In this document: piece after piece, positions 1-5,652 of the stretch
Layout of the letters: each line of letters starts with the position of its first letter
How positions within the stretch are numbered: the stretch's first letter is position 1
Assembly: GCA_021161305.1 (NCBI GenBank)
Contig: JAGHAW010000170.1
Location: 1 to 5,664 of the forward strand
Length of the DNA stretch: 5,664 nt
Source: Sulfurimonas sp.
GTDB lineage: Bacteria > Campylobacterota > Campylobacteria > Campylobacterales > Sulfurimonadaceae
Direction of reading: 5' to 3'
The notes under the pieces: generated by a model
What the model was told of the DNA's origin: nothing
What the model saw: the letters and a program-made list of their open reading frames with translations, nothing else
Database searches by the model: none
Made by a program: the position numbers and the translations under genes

Positions 1-48
1 GGATAATATATACTAAAAGATAGTTATTTTCCTTTAAGTATATGTAGA

Positions 49-54
49 TAAAAT
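49..54 (+). promoter_or_regulatory. Possible -10 box of the superoxide reductase gene
   Basis: TAAAAT lies about 30 nt before the start codon at 84, within AT-rich DNA. The same hexamer precedes the tRNA at 5479-5484. No good -35 hexamer is visible at the expected distance, which is usual for Campylobacterota sigma-70 promoters. A start near 61 would give a leader of about 20 nt containing the ribosome site. This is inferred from position and resemblance only. Confidence 0.35.
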
Positions 55-83
55 TCGTTTACAAATATATATAAAGGGAAGAT

Positions 84-512
84 ATGAATAGAAGAGAAGC
101 ACTAAAAGTAGTAGGTGTAACAGCAGTATTGGCAGCAGTAGGTGCTGAAGCTAAGATGAAAGAAGAGTATATGAATCGTGTTGAGATGAAACCTCAAAAT
201 CCAGCTAAGTTGGATAAAGGTGAGCTTAAGCACTCTCCACAGGTAACAATTAAAGATAAAGATGCTAAAGGCTATACTTTAGTAGAAATCACAGTTGGTC
301 AAGGTGGTATTATTCACCCTAGTACACCTGATCACTGGATAGATTTTATCTCACTGTCAGCTGATGGTAAACTTGTAGGAAAAAGCACTCTTGAGCCAGA
401 GATTTCTCGTGGAGTAGCTTCATTTGCTCTAAAACTAGACAATATAAAAATATTAACAGCTAAAGCTGGTTGTAATTTACACGGAATCTGGACTACGACT
501 GTTTCAATATAA
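84..512 (+). CDS. Exported superoxide reductase (desulfoferrodoxin/neelaredoxin iron-site family)
   Basis: This 142-residue protein probably reduces superoxide to hydrogen peroxide at a non-haem Fe(His4Cys) centre. All five expected ligands are visible in family spacing: His50 in KHSP, His78 and His84 in HPSTPDHW, and Cys130 and His133 in CNLHG. There is no N-terminal rubredoxin-like Cys4 domain, so it resembles the one-iron (neelaredoxin, class II) type. The N-terminus is a Tat-like signal: Arg3-Arg4 followed by Leu7-Lys8, a hydrophobic stretch at about 9-21, and an Ala-Glu-Ala cleavage site at 21-23. This points to the periplasm. The start at 84 is supported by AAGGGA a few bases upstream, and later Met codons (25, 30) would remove the signal. 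The Glu that usually directly precedes Lys-His is Leu48 here, with Glu47 one place earlier. It appears to be a single gene, ending in a hairpin at 519-546. A SoxY-type sulfur carrier was considered, but the GGCG tail is absent. Family assignment is firm; export and activity are inferred. Confidence 0.88.
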   Translation: MNRREALKVVGVTAVLAAVGAEAKMKEEYMNRVEMKPQNPAKLDKGELKHSPQVTIKDKDAKGYTLVEITVGQGGIIHPSTPDHWIDFISLSADGKLVGKSTLEPEISRGVASFALKLDNIKILTAKAGCNLHGIWTTTVSI

Positions 513-518
513 TAACTT

Positions 519-546
519 TTCTAACTGCCTTTTATAGCAGTTAGAA
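519..546 (+). terminator. Hairpin after the superoxide reductase gene
   Basis: TTCTAACTGC (519-528) and GCAGTTAGAA (537-546) form a perfect 10-bp stem with an 8-nt loop, starting 6 nt after the stop codon. The sequence beyond the stem is TTATAACTT rather than a clean T run, so it may be a weak terminator or an RNA 3'-end stabiliser. Its place between convergent genes supports a role in ending transcription. Confidence 0.5.
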
Positions 547-599
547 TTATAACTTCTTGGTGATTATAACAGCAGGTGTTTAGAATGCCTTAGAATACT

Positions 600-636
600 A
601 TTGAAGATGGTATCGGTAACCGTGTTTATCTTCAAT
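600..636. terminator. Hairpin overlapping the 3' end of the lipoprotein gene
   Basis: ATTGAAGAT (600-608) pairs with ATCTTCAAT (628-636). The interior adds possible G-T pairs and a small CGG/CCG stem at 614-622. The right arm includes the TGA stop codon of the - strand gene at 632-634. On the + strand it is followed by a T-rich stretch (TAAGTTGTTTTAATT). On the - strand there is no T run. It is a plausible backup terminator for the convergent pair, but its function is inferred. Confidence 0.4.
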
Positions 637-1051
637 TAAGTTGTTTTAATTCATCTTCTAACTGTTTAAGCTCTTGCTTCTCCTCAGCCATTTTAGTTTC
701 ATATTTTTTTATCTTATCTAATTTAGCATCTTTCACTGCTTCTTCATAGTTTTTAGTATCTTCTTTTGAATCTTTTTTTGTATCACGGATTTTATCTTGG
801 ATCTCTTCAATCATACCTTCATCTGTACAATGTTTTTTTACTTTATTTAAAGAGATAACTAATCCATCCACTCTATTTTCGTTATTTGTTTTTTTTGCAA
901 TATTTATATCATTTTTTAAATTACAAATTTTTTGTTCACAACCTTTTAAACCATCGCAATTTACTACTACACTCGAATCAACTGCATTTGTACATCCACT
1001 TAACAGCAAAATTCCTAAACTAATTGGAATCCAATAGAACTTACTAATCAT
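632..1051 (-). CDS. DUF1090-family lipoprotein with charged coiled-coil tail
   Basis: This 139-residue envelope protein has no known function. It starts with a hydrophobic signal ending in the lipobox Leu-Ser-Gly-Cys (17-20), so Cys20 should be lipidated. The residue after it is Thr, not the Asp retention signal. The mature part resembles DUF1090 proteins such as E. coli YqjC: a Cys-rich start (Cys32, Cys38, Cys43), then IAKKTNNENRVDGL (about 51-64), then a Val-Lys-Lys-His-Cys segment with Cys75. A long, Lys/Glu-rich helical region (about 80-139) ends in heptad-like repeats and probably forms a coiled coil. Cys43 and Cys75 match the family's usual Cys pair; Cys32 and Cys38 look extra. I chose ATG at 1051; a GTG directly upstream (1054) would add one residue. 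Neither has a good Shine-Dalgarno site. Instead an 8-codon leader ORF runs into the start through TGATG. The gene stands alone, divergent from uvrB. The lipoprotein call is strong, the family call moderate. Confidence 0.8.
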   Translation of the reverse strand: MISKFYWIPISLGILLLSGCTNAVDSSVVVNCDGLKGCEQKICNLKNDINIAKKTNNENRVDGLVISLNKVKKHCTDEGMIEEIQDKIRDTKKDSKEDTKNYEEAVKDAKLDKIKKYETKMAEEKQELKQLEDELKQLN

Positions 1052-1100
1052 CACAAAATCATTTTTAATTTCATTGTACTCTAAACTACCTTTTTATACT

Positions 1101-1129
1101 ATTTTATTGATAATAGTGAATTAGTTCAA
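1101..1129 (-). promoter_or_regulatory. Promoter of the lipoprotein gene
   Basis: On the - strand, TTGAAC (1129-1124) serves as a -35 box, followed by a 17-bp spacer and the -10 box TAAAAT (1106-1101). The first matches TTGACA at 4 of 6 places, the second TATAAT at 5 of 6. Transcription would start near 1094, leaving a leader of about 43 nt before ATG 1051. An inverted repeat, ACTATT (1098-1103) and AATAGT (1112-1117), overlaps the -10 region. Confidence 0.55.
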
Positions 1130-1190
1130 TACAGATTAATTTCTCGGCAGTCTTATCACTAAACATGCACTCATATTCATACTAATCAGC

Positions 1191-1196
1191 TATAAT
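1191..1196 (+). promoter_or_regulatory. -10 box of uvrB, probably giving a leaderless mRNA
   Basis: A perfect TATAAT ends 7 nt before the uvrB start codon, so transcription should begin at or within a base or so of the ATG at 1204. The bases between them (TCCACCA) hold no Shine-Dalgarno sequence. No strong -35 hexamer is seen at 16-18 bp, and no LexA-type CTG-N10-CAG operator is visible. Confidence 0.6.
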
Positions 1197-1203
1197 TCCA
1201 CCA

Positions 1204-3186
1204 ATGAAAAAAGAGATAAACTTTAAAGCACAAACTCCTTTTGAACCTGCTGGTGACCAACCAAAAGCTATACAAGAGTTAAGTGATTCCATACTAAAAG
1301 GCAATCGTTACCAAACACTTGAAGGTGTGACAGGTAGCGGTAAAACATATACTATGGCTAAGGTTATAGAGAATGTTAAGATGCCTACTATCATCATGAC
1401 TCATAACAAAACTTTAGCTGCTCAGCTTTACTCAGAGTTTCGTGGTTTTTTTCCTGATGCTCATGTTGAGTATTTTGTATCTTATTATGATTATTATCAG
1501 CCTGAGGCTTACATCCCTCGTCAAGACCTTTTTATAGAAAAAGACAGTGCCATAAATGATGAACTAGAGAGAATGAGACTATCTTCTACTGCTAATCTTC
1601 TCTCTTATGATAATGTTATCGTTATAGCCTCTGTATCTGCAAACTATGGACTTGGTGACCCTGAAGAATATCTAAATATGGTTCAAGTTTTAAAAGTTGG
1701 GGATGAGATAAATCAGAAAAAACTTCTACTTCGTCTGGTGGAAATGGGTTACTCTCGTAATGATACTTATTTTGACAGTGGACATATTCGTGTAAATGGG
1801 GAAAGTTTAGATATTTATCCACCCTACTTTGAACAAGAAGCTATCCGTATAGAATTTTTTGGGGATGAGATAGAGGCTATTTATACTTTTGATATTATTG
1901 ATAATAAGCGACTTGAAGAACATAAAAAGTTTACTATATATGCTTGTTCACAATTTAGCGTTTCTCAAGAGAAGATGGCAGTTGCGATAAAAAGAATAGA
2001 AGAAGAGCTAGATGATAGACTTGCCTACTTTACCAAAGAAGGAAAACTTTTAGAGTATCAAAGACTAAAACAGAGAGTTGAGTTTGACTTGGAAATGCTT
2101 CAAACTACTGGCATGTGTAAAGGAGTTGAAAACTATTCACGACTTTTAACTAACAAAAAACCAGGTGAAGCCCCTTTTACTCTTCTTGACTATTTTGCCC
2201 AGAGAAATCAAGACTACCTAGTGATAGTTGATGAATCTCATGTTTCATTGCCACAATATCGAGGTATGTATGCGGGGGATAGAGCTAGAAAAGAAGTTCT
2301 TGTTGATTATGGCTTTAGGTTGCCTAGTGCTTTGGATAATCGTCCGTTAAAAGCTGAAGAATATATAGATAAAGCTCCACACTATCTTTTTGTATCTGCA
2401 ACTCCAGCAGAATATGAACTGGAAATGTCAAGCATAATTGCTCACCAAATTATCAGACCAACAGGTTTGCTTGACCCAATTTTAGAGATAAAAACATCTG
2501 ATAATCAAGTTGAAGATATTCATGATGAGATAAAAAAGATAGCTGCAAAAAATGAGAGAATTCTCATAACTGTTCTTACAAAAAAAATGGCTGAAGCCCT
2601 TACAAAATATTTAGCAGATTTGGGCATAAAAGCTCAGTATATGCACTCTGACATTGATACAATCGAGAGAAATCAAATCATCAGAGCATTACGACTTGGG
2701 GAGTTTGATGTTCTTATAGGCATAAATTTACTCCGTGAAGGACTGGACTTACCGGAAGTATCTCTTGTTGCGATTTTAGATGCCGACAAAGAAGGATTTT
2801 TAAGAAGTGAAACTGCACTTATCCAAACAATAGGTCGTGGTGCCAGAAACGCTAACGGCAGAGTTATTCTATATGCCAATAAAATCACAAAATCAATGCA
2901 AAAAGCCATAGACACAACAAGTTCAAGAAGAACAATTCAAGAAGCATATAATAAAAAGCATAAAATCACTCCAACAACTACGATTCGCAAACTAGATACA
3001 AACCTAAAACTCGAAGATCATGGTGACATTTACCAAAAGCATAAAAAAATGGATAAAATACCACCAACAGAGCGAAAAGCATTAATAAAAGAGTTAATGC
3101 TAAAAATGAAACAAGCTGCAAAAGAGTTAAACTTTGAAGAGGCAGCTAGACTTCGTGATGAAATAATGAAAATTAAACAACTTTAG
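1204..3186 (+). CDS. uvrB: UvrABC excinuclease subunit B
   Basis: UvrB is the damage-verifying helicase-like subunit of bacterial nucleotide excision repair. UvrA loads it onto damaged DNA, and it recruits UvrC for the two incisions and UvrD for release. The 660 residues are the usual full length. Visible in order: Walker A GVTGSGKT (41-48, Lys47), the damage-probing beta-hairpin with the aromatic run YYDYYQPEAYIP (94-105), the Walker B-type Asp-Glu-Ser-His (343-346), motif III Ser-Ala-Thr (398-400), motif V NLLREGLDLPEV (508-519), motif VI QTIGRGARN (541-549), and a C-terminal UVR domain (about 626-659) that contacts UvrC. No key residue is missing. The start is the first in-frame ATG, 7 nt after a TATAAT box and without a ribosome site, so the message is probably leaderless. 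The DedA-like gene follows closely and may be co-transcribed. No other uvr gene is in the window. Short reverse-strand frames inside this gene are shadows. Confidence 0.98.
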   Translation: MKKEINFKAQTPFEPAGDQPKAIQELSDSILKGNRYQTLEGVTGSGKTYTMAKVIENVKMPTIIMTHNKTLAAQLYSEFRGFFPDAHVEYFVSYYDYYQPEAYIPRQDLFIEKDSAINDELERMRLSSTANLLSYDNVIVIASVSANYGLGDPEEYLNMVQVLKVGDEINQKKLLLRLVEMGYSRNDTYFDSGHIRVNGESLDIYPPYFEQEAIRIEFFGDEIEAIYTFDIIDNKRLEEHKKFTIYACSQFSVSQEKMAVAIKRIEEELDDRLAYFTKEGKLLEYQRLKQRVEFDLEMLQTTGMCKGVENYSRLLTNKKPGEAPFTLLDYFAQRNQDYLVIVDESHVSLPQYRGMYAGDRARKEVLVDYGFRLPSALDNRPLKAEEYIDKAPHYLFVSATPAEYELEMSSIIAHQIIRPTGLLDPILEIKTSDNQVEDIHDEIKKIAAKNERILITVLTKKMAEALTKYLADLGIKAQYMHSDIDTIERNQIIRALRLGEFDVLIGINLLREGLDLPEVSLVAILDADKEGFLRSETALIQTIGRGARNANGRVILYANKITKSMQKAIDTTSSRRTIQEAYNKKHKITPTTTIRKLDTNLKLEDHGDIYQKHKKMDKIPPTERKALIKELMLKMKQAAKELNFEEAARLRDEIMKIKQL

Positions 3187-3188
3187 GA
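3185..3188 (+). promoter_or_regulatory. Ribosome site overlapping the uvrB stop codon
   Basis: AGGA overlaps the uvrB TAG stop (3184-3186) and lies 11 nt before the ATG at 3200. The site supports that start. It also suggests that ribosomes finishing uvrB help initiate the next gene. The spacing is somewhat long. Confidence 0.5.
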
Positions 3189-3199
3189 TATTTACAAAT

Positions 3200-3766
3200 A
3201 TGGAAGATACTTTTAGCAACTTAGCAACCTATGGATATATAGGACTTTTTCTCTACTCCCTTGGTGGTGGATTTGTGGCACTTATAGGTGCTGGAGTTCT
3301 CTCTTTTATGGGTAAGATGGATTTAACTACATCAATAGCTATTGCTTTTTTAGCAAATGCTTTAGGAGATGTTTTACTTTTTTATATGGCACGATACCAA
3401 AAAAAGATGATGATGGAAGGTCTGAGAAAACATCGAAGAAAATTAGCACTTGCCCATGTTATGATGAAAAAGAATGGTTCATGGATAATATTTATGCAAA
3501 AATTTATTTATGGTATCAAAACTCTTATCCCTATAGCTATCGGTTTAACTAAATATGATTTTAAAAAGTTCGCTATTTTAAATGTATTGAGTGCCGCTGT
3601 CTGGGCATTGGCATTTGGTTTTGGAAGCTACTATTCTGGAAGTGCTTTGGTAAAATTTGCTGAAATTATTGGGGATAAACCTTGGATTGCACCACTTATA
3701 TTAGTAGTTTTCGGAGGGGCTTTGTGGCTATATATGACTCAAGCCACAAAGAAAAAAATTAAATAG
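3200..3766 (+). CDS. Divergent DedA-family (VTT domain) membrane protein
   Basis: This 188-residue inner-membrane protein belongs to the DedA/Tvp38/VMP1 superfamily, whose studied members move lipids such as undecaprenyl phosphate or phosphatidylethanolamine across the membrane. Hydrophobic segments lie at about 12-37, 43-64, 96-116 (probably re-entrant), 124-148 and 161-180, with a basic loop (68-82) and a Lys-rich tail. Asp57 in ALGD followed by a short ARY stretch matches the family's LGD...GR region, and KFIYGIKTLIP (101-111) matches the usual GRF-PG-R-P loop. Both expected Arg are Lys here (Lys101, Lys107), and the acidic residue normally near the N-terminal re-entrant loop is not evident. 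It therefore looks like a distinct subfamily, with substrate unknown. The gene starts 13 nt after uvrB, with its ribosome site on the uvrB stop, and has no promoter of its own that I can see, so an operon with uvrB is likely. No functional link to DNA repair is implied. Membrane nature is certain; the family call is good. Confidence 0.82.
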   Translation: MEDTFSNLATYGYIGLFLYSLGGGFVALIGAGVLSFMGKMDLTTSIAIAFLANALGDVLLFYMARYQKKMMMEGLRKHRRKLALAHVMMKKNGSWIIFMQKFIYGIKTLIPIAIGLTKYDFKKFAILNVLSAAVWALAFGFGSYYSGSALVKFAEIIGDKPWIAPLILVVFGGALWLYMTQATKKKIK

Positions 3767-3782
3767 AAAAAAATTACTACTC

Positions 3783-5360
3783 TTAAACTATTGGACCAAA
3801 TGGTGCGTAATCCGTATGCTCACTATCTTGATACTTTTTATAGTTCTCTACAAACATACTAGCTAGTTTATCTCTTGTATTATCAAACAGCTCTTTATCT
3901 TCCCATGCATTACGAGGATTTAAAATCTCAGAATCAATATTACCTAGCGTTGTTGGAACATGAAGTCTAAATGTTTTAGTAGTGTCAAACTCACTATCTT
4001 TAATACTTCCATCTAAAATAGCATTAATACAAGCACGAGTATCTTTGATGCTCATTCTATGACCAACACCGTAACCACCACCAGTCCAACCAGTATTTAC
4101 AAGATAAACATTTACCCCATGTTCATCTATTTTCTTACCAAGAAGTTTTGCATAAACAGTTGGATGAAGTGGTAAAAATGCTTCACCAAAACATGCACTA
4201 AATGTAGCAACAGGTTCTGTAATACCTCGTTCAGTTCCGGCAACTTTTGCAGTATAACCACTTAAAAAGTAGTACATTGCCTGCTCTTTTGTAAGTTTTG
4301 AAACTGGGGGCAAGACACCAAAAGCATCAGCAGTTAAAAAGATTATATTTTCAGGATGACCAGCCATCAAATCATCTTTATGATTTACAATATGTTCAAT
4401 AGGGTAAGAAACACGAGTGTTTTCAGTCTTGCTTCCATCTTCATAATCTACTTCACCGTCACCATATAGCACAACATTTTCAAGAAGTGCATCTTTCTTA
4501 ATAGCACCGTAAATTTCCGGCTCACTTTTACCATCAAGATTGATAACTTTTGCGTAACATCCACCCTCAAAGTTAAAGACACCATAGTTATCCCAACCAT
4601 GTTCATCATCTCCGATTAAGGCACGATGAGGATCAGTTGAAAGAGTTGTTTTACCAGTTCCACTTAGTCCAAAGAAAAGGGCTGTATCTCCATCCTCTCC
4701 AACATTCGCGGAACAGTGCATTGAGAGTTTACCCTCTAATGGTAACCAGTAGTTCATCATTGAAAAAATTCCTTTTTTCATCTCACCACCATACCAAGTA
4801 CCACCCATAATTGCCAAATTATTTTCTACATCAAAAAGTACAAAAACTTCTGAATGAAGTCCATGTTCTTTCCATTTATCATTTACTGCTTTAGATGCAC
4901 TTAAAAATGTAAAATCAGATTGAAAAACTTCAAGTTCCGATTCTGTTGGACGAATAAACATATTTTTTACAAAATGTGCCTGCCAAGCTATTTCAGATAC
5001 AAAACGAACTGATCTTTTTGAAGCTGCACTAGAACCACAAAATACATCAGTTACATAAAGGTCTGTACCTGAGAGTTGTTCTTGTGCAACTACTAAAAGT
5101 TCAGCGAACACATCTGCACTGACTTTTTGATTTACATCACCCCAAGCAATATATTTGTTTGATGGGTCACAATCTACAAAGTACTTATCTTTTGGGCTAC
5201 GACCTGTAAAGATACCTGTATCAACAGCTGTAGCACCTTTTTTAGTAAGCTCCACTTCCCCATTGTCAAGTTCATGTTTAATTAACTCATCATAACTCAG
5301 GTTATGAAAAACCTTACCAATATTTTTAAGTCCTAACTCTTCTAACTCTGTCATTTTCAT
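3783..5360 (-). CDS. pckA: Phosphoenolpyruvate carboxykinase (ATP)
   Basis: This cytosolic enzyme converts oxaloacetate and ATP to phosphoenolpyruvate, CO2 and ADP, the entry step of gluconeogenesis from C4 acids. In an organism fixing carbon by the reductive TCA cycle it could feed sugar synthesis; that is inferred. The 525 residues are close to the usual 520-540. Signature regions in order: GRSPKDK (53-59, Arg54 for oxaloacetate), YGGEMKKG (190-197, metal-binding Lys196), His215, the P-loop GLSGTGKTT (231-239, Lys237), the metal-binding Asp pair in GDDEHGWD (250-257), NTRVSYP (314-320, Arg316) and GHRMSIKDTR (433-442) near the adenine site. All map to known active-site residues of E. coli PckA, so the enzyme should be active. 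GTP-type PEPCK is unrelated in sequence and excluded. The ATG at 5360 has a GAGG ribosome site 7 nt upstream; Met3 is a less likely start. It appears monocistronic, with a TATAAT promoter just upstream, and it ends 16 bases from the convergent DedA gene. Confidence 0.98.
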   Translation of the reverse strand: MKMTELEELGLKNIGKVFHNLSYDELIKHELDNGEVELTKKGATAVDTGIFTGRSPKDKYFVDCDPSNKYIAWGDVNQKVSADVFAELLVVAQEQLSGTDLYVTDVFCGSSAASKRSVRFVSEIAWQAHFVKNMFIRPTESELEVFQSDFTFLSASKAVNDKWKEHGLHSEVFVLFDVENNLAIMGGTWYGGEMKKGIFSMMNYWLPLEGKLSMHCSANVGEDGDTALFFGLSGTGKTTLSTDPHRALIGDDEHGWDNYGVFNFEGGCYAKVINLDGKSEPEIYGAIKKDALLENVVLYGDGEVDYEDGSKTENTRVSYPIEHIVNHKDDLMAGHPENIIFLTADAFGVLPPVSKLTKEQAMYYFLSGYTAKVAGTERGITEPVATFSACFGEAFLPLHPTVYAKLLGKKIDEHGVNVYLVNTGWTGGGYGVGHRMSIKDTRACINAILDGSIKDSEFDTTKTFRLHVPTTLGNIDSEILNPRNAWEDKELFDNTRDKLASMFVENYKKYQDSEHTDYAPFGPIV

Positions 5361-5367
5361 GATTTAG

Positions 5368-5371
5368 CCTC
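5368..5371 (-). promoter_or_regulatory. Ribosome site of pckA
   Basis: GAGG on the - strand lies 7 nt before the ATG at 5360. It favours this codon over the in-frame Met two codons later. Confidence 0.6.
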
Positions 5372-5390
5372 GTGGTATTTTAATAGTAAA

Positions 5391-5396
5391 ATTATA
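5391..5396 (-). promoter_or_regulatory. -10 box of pckA
   Basis: A perfect TATAAT on the - strand, preceded by GTG, ends about 30 nt before the pckA start codon. It predicts a leader of roughly 24 nt that includes the GAGG site. No TTGACA-like -35 is present. The upstream region instead holds two copies of AAATATATA in 10-bp phase (5412-5430 on the + strand). Confidence 0.55.
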
Positions 5397-5411
5397 CACT
5401 TAATAAACCTA

Positions 5412-5430
5412 AAATATATATAAATATATA
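5412..5430. repeat. Helically phased AT repeat between the pckA and tRNA promoters
   Basis: AAATATATA occurs at 5412-5420 and again at 5422-5430, a 10-bp period equal to about one helical turn. It sits where a -35 region would lie for the pckA -10 box. It may curve the DNA or act as a periodic AT signal like those described for Campylobacter promoters. Low complexity makes chance a real alternative. Confidence 0.35.
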
Positions 5431-5478
5431 CCTGTTGTAACAATTAAGTAGAAAAAATTTACTTTAAGAATTTTTAGG

Positions 5479-5484
5479 TAAAAT
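5479..5484 (+). promoter_or_regulatory. -10 box of the tRNA-Val gene
   Basis: TAAAAT ends 9 nt before the mature tRNA 5' end, so transcription would begin near 5491 with a leader of only a few bases. Upstream, TTTACT at 5458-5463 is a poor -35 candidate with a short 15-bp spacer. Confidence 0.5.
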
Positions 5485-5493
5485 TATGCCCTT

Positions 5494-5569
5494 GCTCGCA
5501 TAACTCAGTTGGTAGAGTATTACCTCGACAAGGTAAGAGTCACTGGTTCAAGTCCAGTTGTGAGCACCA
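5494..5569 (+). tRNA. tRNA-Val, anticodon GAC, CCA encoded
   Basis: A full 76-nt cloverleaf folds: acceptor GCTCGCA/TGTGAGC with one G-T pair, D stem ACTC/GAGT with loop AGTTGGTA, anticodon stem TTACC/GGTAA, a 5-nt variable loop, and T arm ACTGG/CCAGT with loop TTCAAGT. The encoded 3' end is discriminator A5566 plus CCA. The 7-nt anticodon loop (5525-5531) reads TCGACAA, giving anticodon GAC at 5527-5529, which reads GUC and GUU. A35, C36 and A73 fit valine identity. The base before the anticodon, position 33, is C rather than the near-universal U. Shifting the anticodon by one would break the stem, so Ser(CGA) is not supported, and there is no long variable arm. It appears as a lone tRNA; no second tRNA lies within the window. 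Confidence 0.93.
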
Positions 5570-5615
5570 CCACAAAACAACCTGCTACTTTATCTTTTAG
5601 CACTATTGATTTAAC

Positions 5616-5652
5616 TAAAAAAACTAAATAAATTGATGGAGAAGTTTTTTTA
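5616..5652. terminator. Weak A/T inverted repeat downstream of the tRNA
   Basis: TAAAAAAACT (5616-5625) and AGTTTTTTTA (5643-5652) are exact 10-base inverted copies separated by 17 bases. On the + strand the right arm is itself a run of seven T. It could act as a terminator for the tRNA transcript, but the stem is almost all A-T and the loop is long. No gene is seen in 5570-5664. Confidence 0.25.

Noticed and set aside
1..48. Fur- or PerR-type operator upstream of the superoxide reductase
   Set aside because: The region is AT-rich with GATAAT- and GATAGTTAT-like pieces, but no convincing inverted repeat matches either operator.
84..512. SoxY-like sulfur carrier as an alternative identity
   Set aside because: Tat signal and size fit, but the C-terminal GGCG motif is absent and the His4Cys iron ligands of superoxide reductase are all present.
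1055..1203. SOS (LexA) operator upstream of uvrB
   Set aside because: No CTG-N10-CAG pattern is visible in the divergent spacer.
1622..1822. Reverse-strand open frame of 66 codons inside uvrB
   Set aside because: It lies fully within a conserved uvrB region, has no recognisable protein features, and is explained as a shadow of the uvrB reading frame.
2673..2915. Reverse-strand open frame of 80 codons inside uvrB
   Set aside because: It overlaps the helicase motif V and VI region of uvrB. The hydrophobic, Ser-rich translation is what the antisense of that conserved coding DNA gives.
5525..5529. tRNA-Ser(CGA) reading of the anticodon loop
   Set aside because: Moving the anticodon by one base breaks the perfect TTACC/GGTAA stem, and a class II variable arm is missing.
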